Under the pieces are notes generated by a model. That model made no database searches. It was given only the letters and a program-made list of their open reading frames with translations, and had not been told where the DNA came from. The translations under genes were made by a program, and so were the position numbers. From assembly GCA_958510875.1 (NCBI GenBank), contig OY294068.1, forward strand, positions 38,358,297-38,422,296: a stretch of DNA of 64,000 bases, in the 5' to 3' direction. This document shows, piece by piece, positions 48,474-59,699 of this stretch (positions are counted from its first letter, which is position 1; every line of letters starts with the position of its first letter). This DNA comes from Endomychus coccineus. Taxonomy: Eukaryota > Arthropoda > Insecta > Coleoptera > Endomychidae.

Positions 48474-48968
48474 TCATGAGTGATGAGTCTTTTCTGGATG
48501 TTCTGCTATATAAAACACGCAAATTAAAGGAATCGCGAATATAAGCATCACAATAAAAACTATGAGACCGATAAACGATAGATCCCCATCCGCACCATTG
48601 CAACTCAATCTAGAGGCTACTGAATCTGATTTTGGTAATGATTCAACTTTCGGTAGCAGACAAATTTCTTCATTGTCGCTGATTACCGCTGCTTCCTCTA
48701 CTTGGTCGTGAGCCTTTTGCAAGATAGAACTGTTGAAAATAATTTGATTCACCTCTATGTCTTTATTGGAATCTGGTGTAATTTTTGTTGTTAAATCTTG
48801 TAAATCTATATTTGAATTTGGTACCACGTTTCCATTGGGGCTACTATTTCCACTGCTATGTACACTCGCTAATGCCATTGTAAATGGTCTATGTGGAACT
48901 TTGATGGTGATTCTTGCGAAAACTTCATTTTCTTTATGTATATTATTTAGCCTTTTCAAGTCTTCAAT
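48474..48968 (-). CDS. LYSMD3: Terminal exon of a LYSMD3/4-type LysM membrane protein
   Basis: The exon starts at 48968 after the acceptor TTTGTTTTGCAG and runs 164 codons to a TGA at 48474-48476. It opens with IEDLKRLNNIHKENEVFARI then TIKVPHRPF. That is the second half of a LysM domain and its conserved exit as seen in LYSMD3/4 proteins (usual pattern: IKRLNNL...FFALR.IKIP). A polar, low-complexity middle follows, then a membrane segment at about residues 133-155 (LIVFIVMLIFAIPLICVFYI) and a short tail, AEHPEKTHHS. Vertebrate members are type II Golgi or plasma-membrane proteins of uncertain role. The upstream exon carrying the LysM start is not visible; the repeat block from 49029 onward fills the intron. 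LYSMD3 versus LYSMD4 is not resolved. Confidence 0.78.
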   Translation of the reverse strand: MEDLKRLNNIHKENEVFARITIKVPHRPFTMALASVHSSGNSSPNGNVVPNSNIDLQDLTTKITPDSNKDIEVNQIIFNSSILQKAHDQVEEAAVISDNEEICLLPKVESLPKSDSVASRLSCNGADGDLSFIGLIVFIVMLIFAIPLICVFYIAEHPEKTHHS

Positions 48969-49082
48969 CTGCAAAACAAACAATTATAATTTTGTGTTGG
49001 ACAAATTATTAGTGGAATCTTCGGTTCCCATGGATTCTATATTTACATTTCGAAATAATTGGAAATTGTATAGTACTATCTA

Positions 49083-49808
49083 TAGTGGCTTCTGTGAGTC
49101 GTAAAAAAGGCCGAAAAAAGCAAATATTTCAGAGCCTAACGAGTCTCTGTCCCCCCACCCCCCCGTTTTCGAGGATGCTGAACACGATGGCGGTGGTTTA
49201 AACTCTTTCTGAGTTGACCGTCACCCCCAAACGGGCAAAAACAACCCCCAAAAAGGGTGAAACGCGGATATATCAACATATTCCGAGAAAAACCGCGTCA
49301 CCTCCCGTTTTCGAGGATGCTGAACACGTTGGCGGTGGTTTAAACTCTTTCTGAGTTGACCGTTACCCCCAAACGGCCAAAAACAACCCTCAAAAAGGGT
49401 GAAACGCGGATATACCAACATATTCCGAGAAAAACCGCGTCCCTTCCCGTTTTCGAGGATACTGAACACGATGCCGGTACTTTGGAATTTCTCCGAATCA
49501 ACCCCACCCTTTAAACGGCAAAAAACAACCCCCGAAAGGGGTGAAAAGCGGATATACCGACATATTCCGAGAAAAACCGCGTCACCTCCCGTTTTCGAGG
49601 ATGCTGAACACGATGCCGGTACTTTGAAATTCCTCCGAGTCAACCCCACCCCTTAAACGGCAAAAAAACAACCCCCGAAAGGGGTGAAACCCTGTAATTC
49701 CACTTGTAAGCGACGTAGATTATATTGAGCGGATCATTTTTTTTTATGAAAATGTTTCGTTAGGCTCTGAAATATTTTCATATTTTTCCGACTCACAGAA
49801 GCCACTAC
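49083..49808. mobile_element. TIR element with internal minisatellite (copy A)
   Basis: TAGTGGCTTCTGTGAGTCG at the left is matched by CGACTCACAGAAGCCACTA at the right, after a 1-bp offset. The inverted similarity continues through AAATATTTCAGAGCCTAACGA, about 50 bp in all. The interior is mostly the tandem array at 49163-49695. No transposase; target duplication unclear. Confidence 0.75.
49163..49695. repeat. Minisatellite, about 143-bp unit, four copies (copy A)
   Basis: Units begin with CCCGTTTTCGAGGAT at about 49162, 49304, 49447 and 49590. Each continues through GCTGAACACG, a CAAACGGCAAAAACAACCCC-like run and CATATTCCGAGAAAAACCGC. Two sub-types alternate in the middle segment (GGTGGTTTAAACTC versus GGTACTTTG.AATT). 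A long - strand frame (49221-49649) is just this repeat read through. Confidence 0.92.
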
Positions 49809-50164
49809 TATTCTAGGCTTTAAGTGTATTCAAGATATGGTTCGATGTCAATACAATGGTGCTAGGACCATGGGTATGAACGCAATTCCCCCTACTATTT
49901 CAAGAAATGTGTTTCAGATTTAACACCAGATGGGATTTTCCAGAGGTACTTTTTCTTGACCAACAGTATCAAACACAAGATCGTTACGGTACAAACTTTT
50001 CAGCCAGGGACCGAACGTTCTCAAGTTTTTTTTATTGAAGGGTAGAGGATTGTTGTTATGAAGTATTTCTCGCGGTAATGAGCAGGTGACTTTTTAAACA
50101 ACTTTAGAAAAAAATGTTATACCTATTGTTATACTGCACTTTACTAAGCTAATTTTTTTCGTAC

Positions 50165-50298
50165 ATGATACTTCGAAATAGAAAATCTTTTGAAATGTTC
50201 AGAAAAGTTTGGAATAATATATCGACCCACTTCTGTGAAGTGCAACTGTCAGATGAAATCCAGGTTGCCCCGGAGAGTAAACAAACCATAGTTTATGC
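50165..50298 (+). pseudogene. LINE fragment upstream of the hAT insertion (copy A)
   Basis: The frame ends ...QVAPESKQTIVYA at the hAT border. If the hAT element and one copy of GTTTATGC are left out, the reading continues without a shift into FLYIGIEGAFDNTS at 51953. This stretch is therefore part of the same R1/I-like LINE; how far it extends to the left is unknown. Confidence 0.65.
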
Positions 50299-51944
50299 CA
50301 GTGGCGGCTCCTCGAAGGAGGCTAAGGAGGCTCAGCCTCCTCACCAATTTATCTTAATGATCATTCTCCATTTTATTTCCTGTTTCTCTGATAATTCTTT
50401 AAATTTTACAATTAATTCCCCGTTCTCAGTAGTTATTTTTAATCTGGCAACACTGGCCAGAGGCTAGATTCTCTATATATCTCAAACGCTAAATACGTGT
50501 GGTCAACACAGTTGCCGTTTTCCAAGCAGTTCAATTGACAGATAGGGTAAAAGAGCGAATACGGCAACATCCTATGTAGGCTAGCTTCTCGTACGGAATC
50601 GTCGTTCGAATGAAATACGATTACTTGCTACCCCCCTTCCGCTAGAAGAATGCGACACGTGTCGTGTTCCGTTAGTTCTTGTTTTTGTACCGCGAGGCGA
50701 AATAAGGTTAAGTAGTTAGGTTATAATTTATCTAATCGGTGAACGTTAAAATGATGAGTGACTTAGTTGCTGGGTTCTTAGAAAATCCTAACATATGATA
50801 GAAAAGTGTTTTGTTAAAAATAAACGGCCTTTACCGGATTTGAAAGGATTAGTGGTGACGATGACAGGTATGTTTCAAAATCGAAATACACAATAAATTA
50901 TATTGCTTGCTATTTACATCTGATACAACTTCATGTTGACCCCAACATGAAGTTTGAAGTGATGATTTGAAAAATTTAGCTCGTGGTATAGACAGACATG
51001 TAAAATCGCAGGAACATATTACATCGAGTATTAAGTTTAAATTAACCGGTAAACAAAATATTGTTAAAGGAGGAAAACATATAATTTGGTAGACAAGAAA
51101 CTACATTATAAACAACTTTTTTGTATGAAATTTTAGATACTATTAAAGGTCAAATTGAGATTCGATTTTCCGATTTACATGAATTGAAGTTTTTCGACTT
51201 GACGAATAGAAGATTTTTCGGATCTTTTTCAAAAGAGTTTCCCAATACACTTTTAGATAACTTAGTTCTAAAATATAAATTTTTTGATAAAATAGCACTG
51301 CACAATGAATTATGGGTTATATACCTACTCGGATGAAGATATTTTAGGCCAGTACGACATTCACGCCGATATGATAAAATATATGATAGACAATGATTTG
51401 CAACAAGTTTTACCTCAGTTTTATAAACTACTTTATTTGACCATTCCTGTCACGTTGGCATCGGTGGAGAGATCATTTTCTACTCTCAAACGAATTAAAA
51501 CTTACATGCGAAATACAATGGGCCAAAATCGTTTATACAATGTTAGTTTGATATCTATTGAAAAAGATTTAGTAAAACACTTAAAACAAAATGATACATT
51601 TTATGATAATATTATTGATCATTTTTCGCAAACTAAAGACAGTAGAATTCCGTTAATATATAAAAAAAGTTAATGAAAATAATAAAAAAAAAACAAAATA
51701 TGAAAAATTAAAAAAAAAATGAAAAATATCAAAAATCCAAAAAAAAAACGAACAAAAAATGTTTTTGCCAAGAGAAACTCTACACCTCCACGTTGGTTCT
51801 TGCTTGGCAACAATTAATTTTGTCACTGAAGTAGCTGGTACGGTCGCTGTGCAAAGGTTAAATTTATTGGCTGAATAGAGTATATTTTTACAAGAACGTT
51901 TTATGTCCAGGCTCCTCTCTTAAAAAGTTCACGAGCTGCCACTG
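50299..51944 (+). mobile_element. hAT element with deleted transposase (copy A)
   Basis: The ends are CAGTGGCGGCTC and GAGCTGCCACTG, typical hAT termini, flanked by an exact 8-bp duplication GTTTATGC at 50291-50298 and 51945-51952. It carries remnants of a ZMYM1-like hAT transposase. It is inserted into the LINE reverse-transcriptase frame. Confidence 0.95.
50753..51673 (+). pseudogene. hAT transposase, internally deleted (copy A)
   Basis: The N-terminal scrap MMSDLVAGFLENPNI is followed by stops. A middle part (51121-51336) encodes YEILDTIKGQIEIRFSDLHE and FFDKIALHNEL, typical of the region before the dimerisation domain. The C-terminal part (from 51305) has LPQFYKLLYLTIPVTLASVE, then RSFSTLKRIKTYMRNTMGQN, the conserved hATC dimerisation domain. 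The zinc finger and most of the catalytic RNase H-like core are missing. Confidence 0.88.
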
Positions 51945-51952
51945 GTTTATGC

Positions 51953-53932
51953 CTTTCTATATATAGGCATAGAAGGGGCTTTTGACAATACATCACATGA
52001 ATCAGTCAAAAGAGGACTATATATAAGACAGATGAGTAGATATCACGACAACCAGGTGGTTGTCGCAACTGCTCTCTACCAGAATGTCAGAGACAAAAAA
52101 ATAGGGCAACAAACTATTTCTATCTGCACAACTAGAGGATGCCCACTTTTGTGGAGCCTAATTGTAGACAGACTCCTCTGCGATCTGACCATAGAGATGA
52201 ATTATACAGTTCTTAACTGCCATAAGGGCAATGCTTTACAAAAAGACCACATCTAAGAATTTTTGAAGAGGGGCTACCTTGTTCTAATTCTTGGACCTCT
52301 CTTTCTTGTATACTCCGCCTACTTTCTAAGCGCGATACCATAGAGAGCTCTATGACGCGTTCGTCATCAAAAAACGGAGCATAAGTGGGCGGGGCATATC
52401 GCGAGCGAGTAGAAAGAGAAGTCCGTCGATTAGAAAGAGATAGCCTCTTTTCAAATTACTTAGGTGGGGTAAAAATATCGCCGTCAAGAACTATATTCTT
52501 CATCCCTATGGATTTGACCGAGGACCGATTTCGGCATACTCTGTCAGAGTTAAGCCTACGATTCATATTCGCAAGAGGTAAGTTTGAGAATATCATCCGC
52601 GACATAGTTCAAAGAGGCCTTGAATACACTAAAGAATTGTGCCAATCGATGTGGCTTAACTTCACCAAAAGCACCCTAGTTACCTTTACAAGGAAAAGAA
52701 ATCTTAACCTTAAAATGGATGGAAGACAGAGTAAAATATCTGGGAATTACACTAGATAAAAAAAAATCCTCTGTAACAAGCATGAATAAGGGATATCAAA
52801 GCCGCTAAATCCCTAATGGTGTGCAGAAACTTTGAGGGAAAAAACTGGGGATGTAACCCTAGTACCCTGCAGTGGATGTACACGGCAAAAGTGAGACCAA
52901 TTATCCCATATGGGCAGTGGTCTGGGGTAGTAGAATTAATCCGGTTCGTTCAAGGATAAATCTCGAAAATCCAAAGACTAGCTGTGTATGCATACATGTG
53001 CAATGAGAATATGCCCAACGGCTGCTATATAGAAGTAATCCTAAAGCTTACACCCCTCCATATGGTAGTGGAGAGTATGGTGATAATGACAACATATAGA
53101 ATGACTGTAGAGAGAATCTCCAAACGTAAGTAACCTCTCCCTGTAAATCGACAAACCTGGGACATGCCCCAAGATAAAATGAAAAAGCGTGAAAGCATTT
53201 AAAAAGCGAAGGGGACCTAAACACCCTCCCAAGCCTCAGTAGAAAAGCCATTAAATGGTAAACTGATGGCTCTAAAACAACAGAAGGAACTAGAATAAGA
53301 GTATATTAAAACAACAGAAGGAACTAGAATAAGAGTATATGCTCTAAAAGTTTAGGCAAATCCTCGAGAATTTCCAAGGTGGAAATTCACGCTATAGGAA
53401 AATGGGTCCAGTTCAATATAGAAAGAGGCTTCCGCAGACAAGAAACAGTCTTCAAAGCGCTCAGCTCCCACCTTATCAGCCCCAAGGTGGTCTAGGAATG
53501 TATAGAGAAACTAAATGAACTAAGAAGGACAATATGCCGTTACCCCTATGGATTCCGTCACAGACCGGAATGGAGGGTAACGAAAAAGCAGACAAAGTCG
53601 CAAAAAAATGGGCCGAAACACCGTATTGGGAAACTGAATTCTTCTGCGGGATATGAGCCAGCACAATACTGGAATAATATAATAATAATAAGTACACAAC
53701 AAAAGATACATCACTAGATAGGACTACAAGGGTTGAGGCAGGCAAAGATACTCTGGGAAAATATAACCAGAAGCAATTTAACGACTGCATTACCCTAAGG
53801 AAAAATTTGCTCAGAAAACTAACGGGAATCCTAACAGGGCACTGCGGGTTGAAAGGACACCTTAAGAAGCTCGGATTAGTAGAAGAAGAGTGCAGGTTCT
53901 GCGAGGTGAGGGACGAAACCTCTATTAGTCTA
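51953..53932 (+). pseudogene. R1/I-like LINE: reverse transcriptase to RNase H (copy A)
   Basis: RT begins with FLYIGIEGAFDNTSHESVKR, then TRGCPLLWSLIVDRLL (usual TRGCPQGGVLSPLLW; part deleted). After unrelated sequence of about 300 bp (about 52245-52550) it resumes with FIFARGKFENIIRDIVQRGL and a TFTRKRNL...KYLGI thumb region. RNase H follows in pieces: WYTDGSKTTEGT, KALSSHLISPKVV and EGNEKADKVAKKWAETP. The C-terminus has GILTGHCGLKGHLKKLGLVE then CRFCE. It is broken by stops, frameshifts and the foldback insertion at 53933; the last codons resume at 56666. Confidence 0.85.
53255..53342. repeat. 34-bp tandem duplication inside the LINE (copy A)
   Basis: AAAACAACAGAAGGAACTAG followed by AATAAGAGTATAT occurs twice in a row in the RNase H region (WYTDGSKTTEGT), shifting the frame. 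It is repeated in copy B at an offset of 7,747. Confidence 0.9.
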
Positions 53933-56665
53933 GGAGCCAGAGCGATATTGATGGTCTGAACATTAACCCGATGGTACTATGGTTTATTGTTAGAGGACGG
54001 TTCAATGACCAATTCATCTCACAGACCGAATTTTCGCCGGTTGCTAGATCTCGAGATACAGCCTCCGCAAATTGTTTATTTTTTGACTGGAGGTTAACCC
54101 TTTTCAAGTTGCTGTTACTTGTAAAGCATGCCGTTCTTATACACTTCCACCATGTGCCATCATTTTTTATCGTGTCCGTTTATCAGTTAAAATTGGACCG
54201 AAAATGGACTGCAAGTTAACCCTCCCAAACCTGGTGGAAAATGTTCATTGGTGTTGGCAATTGTTAAGATACCATATGCCATCAAAAGTTATCGGTCCAT
54301 TTCCGAGTAGTTGGCCATTATTTGGAACAAAAATAGTTTTTTTCTCATTTTGTGGCTAAACCTTGCAAGGTAACATGATGGCACCATGTTGAATAACTTT
54401 ATTGGAGGTCAAATAAAGATTTAAAATTATTGCCATCACTCCTTGCCTATTTCAACCCCCCAAAAACCCCTAAACCCAAAACAAAACAAAAACGGGCGTT
54501 TCGATTTTAAACCCCGCCAGAATCTCAATAATTGACTAATTTATCATAAAATTGGTCATATTATCCATATTATTCATATTTTTTGGGGTTGGTTTTAGGG
54601 GGTTTTGGGGGGTTGAAATAGACAAGCAGTGCCATCATGCTGCTTTGTAAGGTTCAGCCACAAAATGAGAAAAAAAAAACATTGTTGGTCCAAATAATGG
54701 TCAATTACTCGGAAATGGACCGATAACTTTTGATGGCATAGGGTATCTCAACGATTGCCAACACCAATGAACATTTTCCACCAGGTTTGGGAGGGTTAAC
54801 TTGCAGTCCATTTTCGGTCCAATTTTAACTGGTCAGCCTGATAAACGGACACGATAAAAAATTATGGCACCAGTGGCGGCTCGTGAACTTTGTAAGAGAG
54901 GAGGCTGGACATAAAACGTTCTTGTAAAAATATACTCTATTCAGCCAATAAATTTAACCTTTGCACAGCGACCGTACCAGCTACTTCAGTGACAAAATTA
55001 ATTGTTGCCAAGCAAGAACCAACGTGGAGGTGTAGAGTTTCTCTTGGCAAAAAATTTTTTTGTTCGTTTTTTTTTTTGGATTTTTGATATTTTTTACTTT
55101 TTTTTGAAATTTTCCATATTTTGTTTTTTTTTATTATTTTTATTAACTTTTTATAATATTAACGGAATTCTACGGTCTTTAGTTTGCGAAAAATGATCAA
55201 TAATATTATCATAAAATGTGTCATTTTGTTTTAAGTGTTTTACTAAATCTTTTTCAATAGATATCAAACTAACATTGTATAAACGATTTTGGCCCATTGT
55301 ATTTCGCATGTAAGTTTTAATTCGTTTCGAAAGTATAAAATGATCTCTCCATCGATGCCGACGTGACAGGAATGGTGACTGTCAACAAAGTAGTTTATAA
55401 AACTGAGGTAAAACTTGTTGCAAATCATTGTCTATCATATATTTTATCATATCGGCGTGAATGTCGTACTGGCCTAAAATATCTTTATCCGAGTAGGTAT
55501 ATAACCCATAATTCATTGTGCAGTGCTATTTTATCAAAAAATTTATATTTTAGAACTAAGTTATCTAAAAGTGTATTGGGAAACTCTTTTGAAAAAGATT
55601 CGAAAAATCTTCTATTCGTCAAGTCAAAAACTTCAATTCATGTAAATCGGAAAATCGAATCTCAATTTGACCTTTAATAGTATCTAAAATTTTATAAAAA
55701 AAGTTGTTTACAATGTAGTTTCTTGTCTACCAAATTATATGTTTTCCTCCTTTAACAATATTCTGTTTACCGGTTAATTTAAACTTAATACTCGATGTAA
55801 TATGTTCCTGCGATTTTTCATGTCTGTCGATACCACGAGCTAAATTTTTAAATCATCATAACCCGAGTGCCCCAACATGAAGTTGTATCAGATGTAAATA
55901 GCAAGCAATATAATTTATTGTGTATTTCGATTTTGAAACATACCTGTCATCGTCACCACTAATCCTTTCAAATCCGGTAAAGGCCTTTTATTTTTAACAA
56001 GACACTTTTCTATCATATGTTAATCCACTAAATGGATTTTCTAAGAACCCAGCAACTAAGTCACTCATTATTTTAACGTTCACCGATTAGATAAGGAAGG
56101 GCGGTAGCAAGTAATCGTATTTCATTCGACCGACGATTCCGTACGAGAAGCTAGCCTCCATAGGGTGTTGCCATATTCGCTCTTTTACCCTATCTGGCAA
56201 TTGAGCTGCTTGGAAAACGGCAACTGTGTTGACCACACGTATTTAGCATTTGAGATATATAGAGAATCTAGCCTCTGGCCACTGTTGCCAGATTAAACAT
56301 AACTACTGAAAACGGGGAATTAATTGTAAAATTTAAAGAATTATCAGAGAAACAGGAAATAAAATGGAGAATGATCATTAAGATAAATTGGTGAGGAGGC
56401 TGAGCCTCCTTAGCCTCCTTCGAGGAGCCGCCACTGGATGGCACATGGTGGAAGTGTATAAGAATGGCATGCTTTTCAAGTAACCGCAACTTGAAAAGGG
56501 TTGACCTCCAGTCAAAAAATAAAAAATTTGCAAGGGCTATATCTCGAGATCTGGCAGCCGGCGAAAATTCGGTCTGTGAGATGAATTGGTCATTGAACCG
56601 TCCTCTGACGATAAACCATAGTGCCATCGGGTTAATGTTCAGACCATCAATATCGCTCTGGCTCC
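53933..56665. mobile_element. Large foldback element with TA target site (copy A)
   Basis: The ends GGAGCCAGAGCGATATTGAT and the inverse ATCAATATCGCTCTGGCTCC are flanked by TA at 53931-53932 and 56666-56667. Without the hAT insertion it is about 1.16 kb, with arms of roughly 540 bp around a centre near 54535 (for example AACCCTCCCAAACCTGGTGG at 54221 against CCACCAGGTTTGGGAGGGTT near 54780). Removing it restores the LINE frame E-T-S-I-S-L-H-H-I-H-I-L-A-E-C. No coding region of its own was found. Confidence 0.92.
54871..56436 (-). mobile_element. hAT element, opposite orientation, inside the foldback arm (copy A)
   Basis: The same family as 50299-51944, reversed, with ends CAGTGGCGGCTC and GAGCCGCCACTG. 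The flanks TATGGCAC and GATGGCAC are an 8-bp duplication with one change. The uninterrupted left arm of the foldback shows the pre-insertion site (GTGCCATCATTTTTTATCG). The transposase remnant lies on the - strand at about 55020-56050 and has the same internal deletion as the first hAT copy. Confidence 0.93.
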
Positions 56666-56765
56666 TACACCATATCCACATCCTCGCTGAATGCACTCAC
56701 TACCTTGCAAAACCCAAGGGTACAACTCGGAGCATACCAAATAGAGGGAAATTTACGTAATGTGA
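56666..56765 (+). pseudogene. LINE C-terminal tail after the foldback (copy A)
   Basis: It continues the LINE frame with LHHIHILAECTHYLAKPKGT, corresponding to the H....C end of the CxxC...H....C knuckle that starts at about 53900 (CRFCE). It ends a little before the duplication junction at 56775/56776. Confidence 0.7.
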
Positions 56766-56829
56766 AGACATCCCACATGGATTCTATATTTACATTTCGA
56801 AATAATTGGAAATTGTATAGTACTATCTA

Positions 56830-57555
56830 TAGTGGCTTCTGTGAGTCGTAAAAAAGGCCGAAAAAAGCAAATATTTCAGAGCCTAACGAGTCTCTGTCCC
56901 CCCACCCCCCCGTTTTCGAGGATGCTGAACACGATGGCGGTGGTTTAAACTCTTTCTGAGTTGACCGTCACCCCCAAACGGGCAAAAACAACCCCCAAAA
57001 AGGGTGAAACGCGGATATATCAACATATTCCGAGAAAAACCGCGTCACCTCCCGTTTTCGAGGATGCTGAACACGTTGGCGGTGGTTTAAACTCTTTCTG
57101 AGTTGACCGTTACCCCCAAACGGCCAAAAACAACCCTCAAAAAAGGTGAAACGCGGATATACCAACATATTCCGAGAAAAACCGCGTCCCTTCCCGTTTT
57201 CGAGGATACTGAACACGATGCCGGTACTTTGGAATTTCTCCGAATCAACCCCACCCTTTAAACGGCAAAAAACAACCCCCGAAAGGGGTGAAAAGCGGAT
57301 ATACCGACATATTCCGAGAAAAACCGCGTCACCTCCCGTTTTCGAGGATGCTGAACACGATGCCGGTACTTTGAAATTCCTCCGAGTCAACCCCACCCCT
57401 TAAACGGCAAAAAAACAACCCCCGAAAGGGGTGAAACCCTGTAATTCCACTTGTAAGCGACGTAGATTATATTGAGCGGATCATTTTTTTTTATGAAAAT
57501 GTTTCGTTAGGCTCTGAAATATTTTCATATTTTTCCGACTCACAGAAGCCACTAC
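56830..57555. mobile_element. TIR element with minisatellite (copy B)
   Basis: Copy of 49083-49808; the minisatellite lies at about 56910-57442, with one visible base change (AAAAAAGGTG for AAAAAGGGTG near 57140). Confidence 0.75.
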
Positions 57556-57911
57556 TATTCTAGGCTTTAAGTGTATTCAAGATATGGTTCGATGTCAATA
57601 CAATGGTGCTAGGACCATGGGTATGAACGCAATTCCCCCTACTATTTCAAGAAATGTGTTTCAGATTTAACACCAGATGGGATTTTCCAGAGGTACTTTT
57701 TCTTGACCAACAGTATCAAACACAAGATCGTTACGGTACAAACTTTTCAGCCAGGGACCGAACGTTCTCAAGTTTTTTTTATTGAAGGGTAGAGGATTGT
57801 TGTTATGAAGTATTTCTCGCGGTAATGAGCAGGTGACTTTTTAAACAACTTTAGAAAAAAATGTTATACCTATTGTTATACTGCACTTTACTAAGCTAAT
57901 TTTTTTCGTAC

Positions 57912-58045
57912 ATGATACTTCGAAATAGAAAATCTTTTGAAATGTTCAGAAAAGTTTGGAATAATATATCGACCCACTTCTGTGAAGTGCAACTGTCAGA
58001 TGAAATCCAGGTTGCCCCGGAGAGTAAACAAACCATAGTTTATGC
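57912..58045 (+). pseudogene. LINE fragment upstream of the hAT insertion (copy B)
   Basis: Copy of 50165-50298. Confidence 0.65.
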
Positions 58046-59691
58046 CAGTGGCGGCTCCTCGAAGGAGGCTAAGGAGGCTCAGCCTCCTCACCAATTTATC
58101 TTAATGATCATTCTCCATTTTATTTCCTGTTTCTCTGATAATTCTTTAAATTTTACAATTAATTCCCCGTTCTCAGTAGTTATTTTTAATCTGGCAACAC
58201 TGGCCAGAGGCTAGATTCTCTATATATCTCAAACGCTAAATACGTGTGGTCAACACAGTTGCCGTTTTCCAAGCAGTTCAATTGACAGATAGGGTAAAAG
58301 AGCGAATACGGCAACATCCTATGTAGGCTAGCTTCTCGTACGGAATCGTCGTTCGAATGAAATACGATTACTTGCTACCCCCCTTCCGCTAGAAGAATGC
58401 GACACGTGTCGTGTTCCGTTAGTTCTTGTTTTTGTACCGCGAGGCGAAATAAGGTTAAGTAGTTAGGTTATAATTTATCTAATCGGTGAACGTTAAAATG
58501 ATGAGTGACTTAGTTGCTGGGTTCTTAGAAAATCCTAACATATGATAGAAAAGTGTTTTGTTAAAAATAAACGGCCTTTACCGGATTTGAAAGGATTAGT
58601 GGTGACGATGACAGGTATGTTTCAAAATCGAAATACACAATAAATTATATTGCTTGCTATTTACATCTGATACAACTTCATGTTGACCCCAACATGAAGT
58701 TTGAAGTGATGATTTGAAAAATTTAGCTCGTGGTATAGACAGACATGTAAAATCGCAGGAACATATTACATCGAGTATTAAGTTTAAATTAACCGGTAAA
58801 CAAAATATTGTTAAAGGAGGAAAACATATAATTTGGTAGACAAGAAACTACATTATAAACAACTTTTTTGTATGAAATTTTAGATACTATTAAAGGTCAA
58901 ATTGAGATTCGATTTTCCGATTTACATGAATTGAAGTTTTTCGACTTGACGAATAGAAGATTTTTCGGATCTTTTTCAAAAGAGTTTCCCAATACACTTT
59001 TAGATAACTTAGTTCTAAAATATAAATTTTTTGATAAAATAGCACTGCACAATGAATTATGGGTTATATACCTACTCGGATGAAAATATTTTAGGCCAGT
59101 ACGACATTCACGCCGATATGATAAAATATATGATAGACAATGATTTGCAACAAGTTTTACCTCAGTTTTATAAACTACTTTATTTGACCATTCCTGTCAC
59201 GTTGGCATCGGTGGAGAGATCATTTTCTACTCTCAAACGAATTAAAACTTACATGCGAAATACAATGGGCCAAAATCGTTTATACAATGTTAGTTTGATA
59301 TCTATTGAAAAAGATTTAGTAAAACACTTAAAACAAAATGATACATTTTATGATAATATTATTGATCATTTTTCGCAAACTAAAGACAGTAGAATTCCGT
59401 TAATATATAAAAAAAGTTAATGAAAATAATAAAAAAAAAACAAAATATGAAAAATTAAAAAAAAAATGAAAAATATCAAAAATCCAAAAAAAAAACGAAC
59501 AAAAAATGTTTTTGCCAAGAGAAACTCTACACCTCCACGTTGGTTCTTGCTTGGCAACAATTAATTTTGTCACTGAAGTAGCTGGTACGGTCGCTGTGCA
59601 AAGGTTAAATTTATTGGCTGAATAGAGTATATTTTTACAAGAACGTTTTATGTCCAGGCTCCTCTCTTAAAAAGTTCACGAGCTGCCACTG
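58046..59691 (+). mobile_element. hAT element with deleted transposase (copy B)
   Basis: Copy of 50299-51944 with the same ends and GTTTATGC flanks. The hATC dimerisation region is at about 59052-59420; one residue differs from copy A (YSDEN for YSDED). Confidence 0.95.
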
Positions 59692-59699
59692 GTTTATGC

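Larger units (their letters stand above)
49029..56775. repeat. 7,747-bp tandem duplication, copy A
   Basis: The unit begins CATGGATTCTATATTTACAT at 49029 and the same sequence starts again at 56776; every landmark repeats at an offset of 7,747. I noted only a handful of substitutions, for example around 49398, 51346, 52200-52235, 52561, 53135 and 54047. The unit is made of nested transposons, described separately. Confidence 0.96.

Noticed and set aside
48757..49104. 115-residue + strand frame
   Set aside because: Antisense to the LysM-protein exon; codon pattern follows the - strand gene.
49221..49649. 142-residue open frame on the - strand with internal repeats, also at 56968-57396
   Set aside because: It is the 143-bp minisatellite read through; periodicity near a multiple of three keeps it open. 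No start context, splice sites or known domain.
49163..49695. CRISPR-like regular repeats
   Set aside because: Units of about 143 bp without unique spacers, in eukaryotic DNA; a minisatellite explains them.
53971..54219. 82-residue + strand frame and its counterpart at 56268-56696
   Set aside because: They lie in the arms of the foldback element and mirror each other; no domain.
55002..55677. + strand frames of 64 and 104 residues
   Set aside because: They are antisense to the reversed hAT transposase remnant.
49029..56776. Direct repeats as LTRs of one large retrotransposon
   Set aside because: The repeat is 7.7 kb, abuts its partner directly, and contains nested unrelated elements rather than gag-pol between two LTRs.
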